From CAVSWN01 sp046728115 (GTDB taxonomy: Bacteria > Acidobacteriota > Vicinamibacteria > Vicinamibacterales > CAVVIG01): a DNA stretch of 10,917 bases. Each line of letters starts with the position of its first letter. The stretch's first letter is position 1. The position numbers and the translations under genes are program-made. Positions 6,562-10,917 of this stretch are shown in pieces. The notes below the pieces were generated by a model that saw only the letters and a program-made list of their open reading frames with translations, was not told the origin of the DNA and did not search any database. The DNA is taken from the NCBI GenBank assembly GCA_046728115.1, contig JBKPDW010000570.1, positions 1 through 10,917 of the forward strand, in the 5' to 3' direction.

Positions 6562-7774
6562 ACCGGCCTTCCTTCGAACGTTCACGATTCGCTCCGGGTG
6601 GCTGGTTGCGGCCGCACTCGGCGCCGGCGTGATCGCATCGGCACAAGGCCAGCCGTCGGACCCCCCCGCCGTGATCGCCTCGGCGCAAGGCCAGTCGTCG
6701 GACCCTCCTCATGTCACGATTCTCTCGCCGGCCGATGACAGCTTCGTCAGCGGTCCGACGCTCCTGCGCGCGCGGATCGACCCGCCGGAAGCCGGTCTGG
6801 GCGTGACGTTCTTCGCGGATGGACGGCAGATCTGCGCGCTCACGCGCGAACCCTACGAGTGCGACTGGGATGCGGGCGGCGCGATCTCGGAACATCAGGT
6901 GCGCGCGGTCGGCACGCTGGTCGCGGGTGGGCGTGTCGTCCAGACGGTTCGCACGAAGGGCATCAGCTTCTCGGAGCGCGTCGACGTGGAGGCCGTGCAG
7001 GTGACGGTAACCGTTGGCGATGGCCACGGCCACTTCGTTCACGGCATCCCGCGCAGCAGCTTTCATGTGGCCGAGGATGGCAAGCCGCAGACGATCAGCC
7101 ATTTTGCCTCTGAAGACGTGCCGCTCGATCTGGTCGTCGCCATCGACATCTCGGGCAGCATGGGGCCCTCGATGCCGAAGCTGAAGATGGCGGTGAAGGA
7201 GTTCCTGTCGGCCGTGCCTCCGCAGGATCAGGTGACGCTGCTCGGATTCAACGACACGATTTTCACCTTGATGCGGAAGGCGACCGATCAGGCCGAACGC
7301 GCGAAAGCCGTCGATCGGCTCGCGCCGTGGGGGTCGACGGCTCTCTACGACGTGATTCTGCGCGGTATCGAGATGCTGGGGCGCAACACCGGTCGAAAGG
7401 CGCTCGTGGTCTTCACCGACGGAGAAGATCAGGGAAGTCACGCCACGATCGCGGACGTCGAACGGCGGCTGCAGGCCAGCGACCTGACGCTGTACATGAT
7501 CGGTCAGGGCCGTGGCGTGACGCTCGAGTCGCTCAAGAAGGTGATGGAGCGGCTGTCCACGCCGAGCGGCGGCCGCGCGTTCTTCACCGAGAACATCGAG
7601 ACGTTGCACGACGCGTTCACCGATTTGCTCGAGGAGCTGTCGAACCAGTACCTGCTCGGCTACGCATCCACGAATACCAAACGCGATGACGCGTGGCGCC
7701 GCATCAAGGTGGACGTGGACGGTCATCACGACGTCCGCGCTCGCCAGGGCTATCGGGCCATGTCAGTGCGGTAA
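6545..7774 (+). CDS. Secreted Ig-like + VWA domain protein, intact MIDAS
   Basis: A 409-residue exported protein of the VWFA-related Acidobacterial domain type (TIGR03436-like by recognition). The signal peptide spans about residues 11-33 ('GWLVAAALGAGVIASA', cleavage at ASA-Q). Residues about 57-145 look like a bacterial Ig-like fold ('VTILSPADDSFVSGPTLLRA'), with Cys97 and Cys106 ten residues apart. A link segment with 'VQVTVTVGDGHGHFVHGI' precedes the VWA domain, which runs from about 193 to 375. The metal-ion-dependent adhesion site is complete: DISGS (Asp201, Ser203, Ser205), Thr265 in 'GSTALYD', and Asp292 in 'FTDGED'. The family's closing motif 'NQYLLGY' is at 367-373. Such domains bind protein ligands through a divalent metal; the ligand here is unknown. 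ATG 6545 lies inside the upstream gene's 3' end. A 42-bp tandem duplication sits at the signal-peptide junction. Confidence 0.9.
   Translation: MVRRIEPAFLRTFTIRSGWLVAAALGAGVIASAQGQPSDPPAVIASAQGQSSDPPHVTILSPADDSFVSGPTLLRARIDPPEAGLGVTFFADGRQICALTREPYECDWDAGGAISEHQVRAVGTLVAGGRVVQTVRTKGISFSERVDVEAVQVTVTVGDGHGHFVHGIPRSSFHVAEDGKPQTISHFASEDVPLDLVVAIDISGSMGPSMPKLKMAVKEFLSAVPPQDQVTLLGFNDTIFTLMRKATDQAERAKAVDRLAPWGSTALYDVILRGIEMLGRNTGRKALVVFTDGEDQGSHATIADVERRLQASDLTLYMIGQGRGVTLESLKKVMERLSTPSGGRAFFTENIETLHDAFTDLLEELSNQYLLGYASTNTKRDDAWRRIKVDVDGHHDVRARQGYRAMSVR
6629..6712 (+). repeat. 42-bp tandem duplication at the signal-peptide junction
   Basis: Two adjacent 42-bp copies (6629-6670 and 6671-6712) match at 35 of 42 positions and encode the 14-residue unit VIASAQGQxSDPPx twice. 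Five of the seven differences are third-codon or single-residue changes, so the copies have begun to diverge while keeping the protein sequence. The unit contains the predicted signal peptidase site ASA-Q, which is thereby present twice. Confidence 0.85.
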
Positions 7775-7815
7775 GGGCAGGCACGGCAGGTGCGGCAGCC
7801 AACGCCTGGTGGGAA

Positions 7816-10560
7816 ATGAATAACGAGAGCAACCGCCGAGATCGCAGAACTCGCCGAACCAGAGACATGGCTGTTCTCAGCATTCTGTGCGCTGTCTGCG
7901 GTTGCTTCGTCGTGAGCGCACAACAACCGCCCACGCAGCCACCCCCCTTCAGGTCGTCTGTCGAGGTCACATCACTGGACGTCACCGTCGTCGACGAGCG
8001 GGGCAAGCCGGTCGCCGACCTGTCACCCGCGGACTTCAACGTTCGGATCGATGGAACGCAGCGCCGTGTGATCAGCGCCGAGTGGGTGCCGCTCGCGGCG
8101 TCCGCGACCGGCAAGGACACCCCGCCACCGCCCGAGGGCTACAGCAGCAACGAAACGTCGACCGGCGGTCGTCTCATCGTGCTGGCGATCGACGAGCCGA
8201 ACATTCGATTCGGCGGGGCGCTGGCGATCGCCAAGGCCGCGAATGCTTTTCTCGATCGCCTCTCGCCGTCGGATCGCGTCGCCGTCGCTGGCTTCGGTGT
8301 GGGCGCGCCAGCCACCGTGTTCACGTCAGATCGCGAGAGGATCAAGCGCGCGATTAGTCGCATGGTGGGGCAGAAGCGCGGCGCGCGCACGTTGGACCTG
8401 GGACACAACATCGCGCTGGTGGAGGCGCAGGCGATCGATCGTGGGGACCGCATCATGCTCGAATCGGTGCAGATACGGGAGTGCCAGGGTCTTGGTACTT
8501 CACCAGCCGCGCTCGAACTGTGCCGTCAGCAGGTCGAGCTCGAGGCGCACTCGCTGGCGCAGGATTCGCGGCTCGAGGCCGACCAAACGATCAACAACCT
8601 CCGCGACTTGTTTTCGGGGCTGATGCGCATCGATGCGCCCAAGACCATGATTCTCATCTCGGAAGGCTTCGTCTTGTCGGACGAAGCGATGATCATCGAG
8701 CTTGGCACGATGGCTGCCCAGGCACGCACGAGCGTCTATACGCTGAAGCTCGACAACGAGCTTTTCGATGTCGCCGACGCGCGCATGCCGATCAATCCAT
8801 TTGCCGACCGGCAGGCCCGCACCGAGGGTCTCGACCTGCTTGCGGGCGCCACGCGTGGAACTTTGTTCACCGTGACGGGTACTGGAGAAACACTGTTCGA
8901 TCGAATTGAAGCGGAGCTATCGGGATACTACCTGCTCGGCGTCGAGTCGGACCCCCGCGATCATGACGGCAAGTCTCACGGCATTCGGATCGACGTGCCG
9001 CGCCGCGGCGCCATCGTCCGGTCGCGGCGCCAGGTGCTGAACGCGAAATCCGATCGTCCGGCGCCGCGCTCGCCCAGAACGGCCGTGCTGGCTGCGCTGA
9101 GCTCGCCGCTCCTGACATCCGCGCTGCCGCTCCGGGTCGCGACGTTCGCGCTGCAAGGCCCGGAAGCCGCGAAAGTTCAGGTGCTCCTCCATGTCGACAT
9201 CGGGACCGACTACACGGCATCGAAGGCGATCGCAGTCGGATACGTCATCACCGACAAAGACGGACGCCAGGTGGACACACGGTCGGAGGCCGCGCGGGCC
9301 ATCCCGCGTGTGACCGGCGTTCCGTCCGCGCTGGAGTTCACAGCGGGCGCCAGTCTTGCGCCCGGAGAGTACTCGCTCAAGATGGCCGTGGCCGAGGGAG
9401 AACGAGTCGGGACGGTCGAACACACGATTCACGCGGGGCTGACCGACGCACCGCCGTTGAAGCTCAGCGAGTTGATGGTCGGTGGTCCGACCGAAGTGGG
9501 CGAGTTGTTGAAACCGACGATCGGCTACGAGGTGACGTTTGGTTCCGTTCACGGCTACGTCGAAGCGTACGGTTCCGCGAGCGATTCACTCACGATGGAA
9601 TACGAGATCGCAGCGGATGCTGCGGCGCCCGCGCTGTTGAATGTTGATGTGCCGCCGCGGCCGGCCGGCGGCTCGCGGACGATCTTCACGCGCGTCATGC
9701 CCATTCACCAGCTGCCGCCGGGCAAGTACGTGCTGCGCGCCATCCTGTCCTCCTCGGGTCGATCGATCAAAACGCTCGTTCGCGGCTTCGAGATCGCGCC
9801 GCCCAAGGTGCTGATGACATCGGCCGAAGGCCTTGGCGCCACGTCCGTCGATGCGGAGCTGTTCCTGCCGATCGACGACACGACGATGTCGCCGGTGTTT
9901 CATCGCGACGAGGCGACGCGGCCCGAGATCGTGCGGGAGTTTGCTGATCGCGTCGACGCCGCCACCAAGTCAGCGTTCGACGAGGGCCTTGCGTTTCTCG
10001 CTGCCGGCCAGGCGGTCAAAGCCGAGGTCAGCTTCAAGCGCGCCATCCGGCCGGAGAGCGACAGTACCGCGGCGCTGGTCTACCTCGCTGCGACATTCGC
10101 AGGGTCGGGCCACGACGCCGAGGCCGCGAGCGCCTGGCAGACCGCTCTCGTGGACGGGTCCGATCTCCCGCGAATCTATCAGTGGCTCACCGAAGCGTTG
10201 TTCCGCACGCACGAACTCGCCGAGGCGCGGACGATCCTCGAGGAGGCCGTTCAGAAATGGCCCACCGATCCGCGATTCACCAAACCGCTGGCGATGGTGT
10301 ACGGAACCTTCGGCCGCGGTCGCGAAGCCGTTCGCACGCTCGAGCGGTATCTGGACATACGCAAGGACGATCGCGACGCGTACTATATGGCCGTGCAATG
10401 GCTCTACACCGTGCGATCGTCGGGCGCGACCGTGCACGGTCCAGCCGAAGATCTGAGGCTGGCGCATGCGTACGCCGACGCATACGCAAAGGCGTCAGGT
10501 CCCCAGATCGCGCTCGTCAGGCAGTGGGTGGACTATCTGGGCAGCGAGACCAAGAAATAG
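7816..10560 (+). CDS. Secreted VWA-like protein with C-terminal TPRs, degenerate MIDAS
   Basis: A 914-residue exported protein. An Arg-rich n-region (residues 7-16) leads to a hydrophobic segment 'MAVLSILCAVCGCFVVSA' and likely cleavage at VSA-QQ. Residues about 48-90 carry the family's lead-in ('SLDVTVVDERGKPVADLSPADF'). The VWA-like domain runs from about 119 to 377 and ends in the characteristic 'LSGYYLLGV'. Where the metal site should read DxSxS it has 'AIDEPNI' (Asp126), so the MIDAS is probably not functional. A helical insertion at about 190-265 has Cys223 and Cys236. The middle (about 430-665) appears beta-rich. Residues about 715-850 look like tetratricopeptide helices ('FDEGLAFLAAGQAVKAEVSF', 'ALFRTHELAEARTILEEAV'), usually a protein-binding scaffold. 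ATG 7816 is chosen because GTGGGA stands just upstream and it leaves a 41-bp gap after the previous gene; ATG 7867 is an alternative that drops the Arg-rich n-region. Confidence 0.88.
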   Translation: MNNESNRRDRRTRRTRDMAVLSILCAVCGCFVVSAQQPPTQPPPFRSSVEVTSLDVTVVDERGKPVADLSPADFNVRIDGTQRRVISAEWVPLAASATGKDTPPPPEGYSSNETSTGGRLIVLAIDEPNIRFGGALAIAKAANAFLDRLSPSDRVAVAGFGVGAPATVFTSDRERIKRAISRMVGQKRGARTLDLGHNIALVEAQAIDRGDRIMLESVQIRECQGLGTSPAALELCRQQVELEAHSLAQDSRLEADQTINNLRDLFSGLMRIDAPKTMILISEGFVLSDEAMIIELGTMAAQARTSVYTLKLDNELFDVADARMPINPFADRQARTEGLDLLAGATRGTLFTVTGTGETLFDRIEAELSGYYLLGVESDPRDHDGKSHGIRIDVPRRGAIVRSRRQVLNAKSDRPAPRSPRTAVLAALSSPLLTSALPLRVATFALQGPEAAKVQVLLHVDIGTDYTASKAIAVGYVITDKDGRQVDTRSEAARAIPRVTGVPSALEFTAGASLAPGEYSLKMAVAEGERVGTVEHTIHAGLTDAPPLKLSELMVGGPTEVGELLKPTIGYEVTFGSVHGYVEAYGSASDSLTMEYEIAADAAAPALLNVDVPPRPAGGSRTIFTRVMPIHQLPPGKYVLRAILSSSGRSIKTLVRGFEIAPPKVLMTSAEGLGATSVDAELFLPIDDTTMSPVFHRDEATRPEIVREFADRVDAATKSAFDEGLAFLAAGQAVKAEVSFKRAIRPESDSTAALVYLAATFAGSGHDAEAASAWQTALVDGSDLPRIYQWLTEALFRTHELAEARTILEEAVQKWPTDPRFTKPLAMVYGTFGRGREAVRTLERYLDIRKDDRDAYYMAVQWLYTVRSSGATVHGPAEDLRLAHAYADAYAKASGPQIALVRQWVDYLGSETKK

Positions 10561-10578
10561 GAGCGCATTGCGCGCTCC
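10560..10578. terminator. Hairpin between convergent genes
   Basis: GGAGCGC (10560-10566) pairs perfectly with GCGCTCC (10572-10578) around a 5-nt loop, in the 21-bp gap between the stop of the TPR protein and the stop of the convergent gene. There is no U-run on the + side; the - side continues with CTATTTCTTGG, only a weak one. Position and stem suit a shared terminator for both genes, but the missing U-tracts keep confidence moderate. Confidence 0.45.
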
Positions 10579-10581
10579 GAA

Positions 10582-10917
10582 TCATTCACCAACCTCACCT
10601 GATGCCGCGGCAGCCTTCTTCGCGGACCGTTTCGTCGCTGGACGCTTCGTCGTCTTGCGGGTGGACGCCGTTGCAGGGCGTGCTGCGCGGACGCGAGGCT
10701 TCTTCATTTTTGCACGCCCCAGCAATTCGGCGGTGGTGTCGATCGGGATTATTTCGGGTTCTGATTGATCGGCCTCGGTCGCGTCGACCGGCGGCGGCAC
10801 TTCAATCGGTTGTGCCTCTACCGGCGCCGGTTCGATCGTGTCCTCGACGTCGGGCTGCGGGAGCGTACCGTACGTGTGGGGACGCGGTGCACTGCGCTGA
10901 AGCGCGGTGCCCTGAAA
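10582..10917 (-). CDS. C-terminal Pro/Glu linker and Lys/Ala-rich basic tail, partial
   Basis: The frame is open to the right end of the window and ends at TGA 10582-10584, giving 111 visible residues; the N-terminal domain is outside the window. The visible part begins 'FQGTALQRSAPRPHTYGTLP', passes through an acidic, Pro-rich stretch ('DVEDTIEPAPVEAQPIEVPP', 'ATEADQSEPEIIPID'), and ends in a basic tail rich in Lys, Arg, Ala and Thr ('STRKTTKRPATKRSAKKAAA'). Such tails resemble histone-H1-like or AlgP-like C-termini and extensions on nucleic-acid-binding proteins, so DNA or RNA binding is a fair inference but not shown. A GTG at 10800 could be taken as a start, but the same composition continues upstream of it, so a longer protein is more likely. 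It is convergent with the VWA operon. Confidence 0.6.
   Translation of the reverse strand, partial: FQGTALQRSAPRPHTYGTLPQPDVEDTIEPAPVEAQPIEVPPPVDATEADQSEPEIIPIDTTAELLGRAKMKKPRVRAARPATASTRKTTKRPATKRSAKKAAAASGEVGE

Noticed and set aside
6515..7729. 404-codon open frame on the - strand
   Set aside because: It lies antisense to the VWA gene, whose signal peptide, Ig-like domain and MIDAS are clear. The antisense product is His/Arg-rich low complexity, as expected from GC-rich codon shadows.
7693..7815. Upstream extension of the VWA-TPR gene to 7693
   Set aside because: It would overlap the end of the previous gene by 82 bp and put about 41 residues of Arg/Gly-rich sequence before the signal peptide; ATG 7816 is better placed.
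7834..7920. Twin-arginine (Tat) or lipoprotein signal on the VWA-TPR protein
   Set aside because: The Arg-rich segment lacks the SRRxFLK pattern, and the Cys residues in the hydrophobic segment do not sit in a standard lipobox; an ordinary Sec signal with VSA-Q cleavage fits best.

Overview
The window looks like a GC-rich chromosomal segment of an Acidobacteriota bacterium, probably a Vicinamibacteria-type genome. The main clue is a pair of secreted proteins of the 'VWFA-related Acidobacterial domain' kind, with high GC and GTG/TTG-tolerant starts as weaker support. The assignment is an inference from family knowledge; there is no rRNA here to prove it.

Layout. (1) Positions 2-1039, + strand: the C-terminal two thirds or so of a flotillin-like SPFH/coiled-coil membrane-scaffold protein, cut by the window start. 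(2) Positions 1040-1726: an unusual 687-bp intergenic island between convergent genes. It is bounded on both sides by arrays of the same 8-bp repeat in opposite orientation (TGAGGATG on the left, CATCCTCA on the right). Inside are a perfect 9-bp hairpin, two small palindromes and a 23S-rRNA-intervening-sequence-type (S23, four-helix-bundle) gene broken by a one-base frameshift. (3) Positions 1727-3646, - strand: a complete type IIA topoisomerase B subunit, closer to ParE than GyrB. (4) Positions 3664-10560, + strand: a three-gene probable operon starting only 17 bp from the parE start codon. It encodes a large unrecognised secreted protein, a secreted protein with an Ig-like domain and an intact-MIDAS VWA domain, and a secreted protein with a degenerate-MIDAS VWA domain, beta-rich middle region and C-terminal TPR repeats. 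(5) Positions 10582-10917, - strand: the Pro/Glu-rich linker and Lys/Ala-rich basic tail of a protein cut by the window end, convergent with the operon and separated from it by a hairpin.

How it fits together. Flotillin and ParE are housekeeping-type genes with no obvious functional tie to the rest. The three operon genes all carry export signals and are tightly packed, so they probably work together in the periplasm or at the cell surface. Two are VWA-type adhesion/assembly modules, one with an intact metal site and one without, and the third is a mainly helical protein of unknown role. The least ordinary piece is the octamer-bounded S23 island, which looks like a small inserted cassette or a repeat-rich hot spot between two conserved genes. 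No tRNA, rRNA, CRISPR array, transposase or integrase was found.
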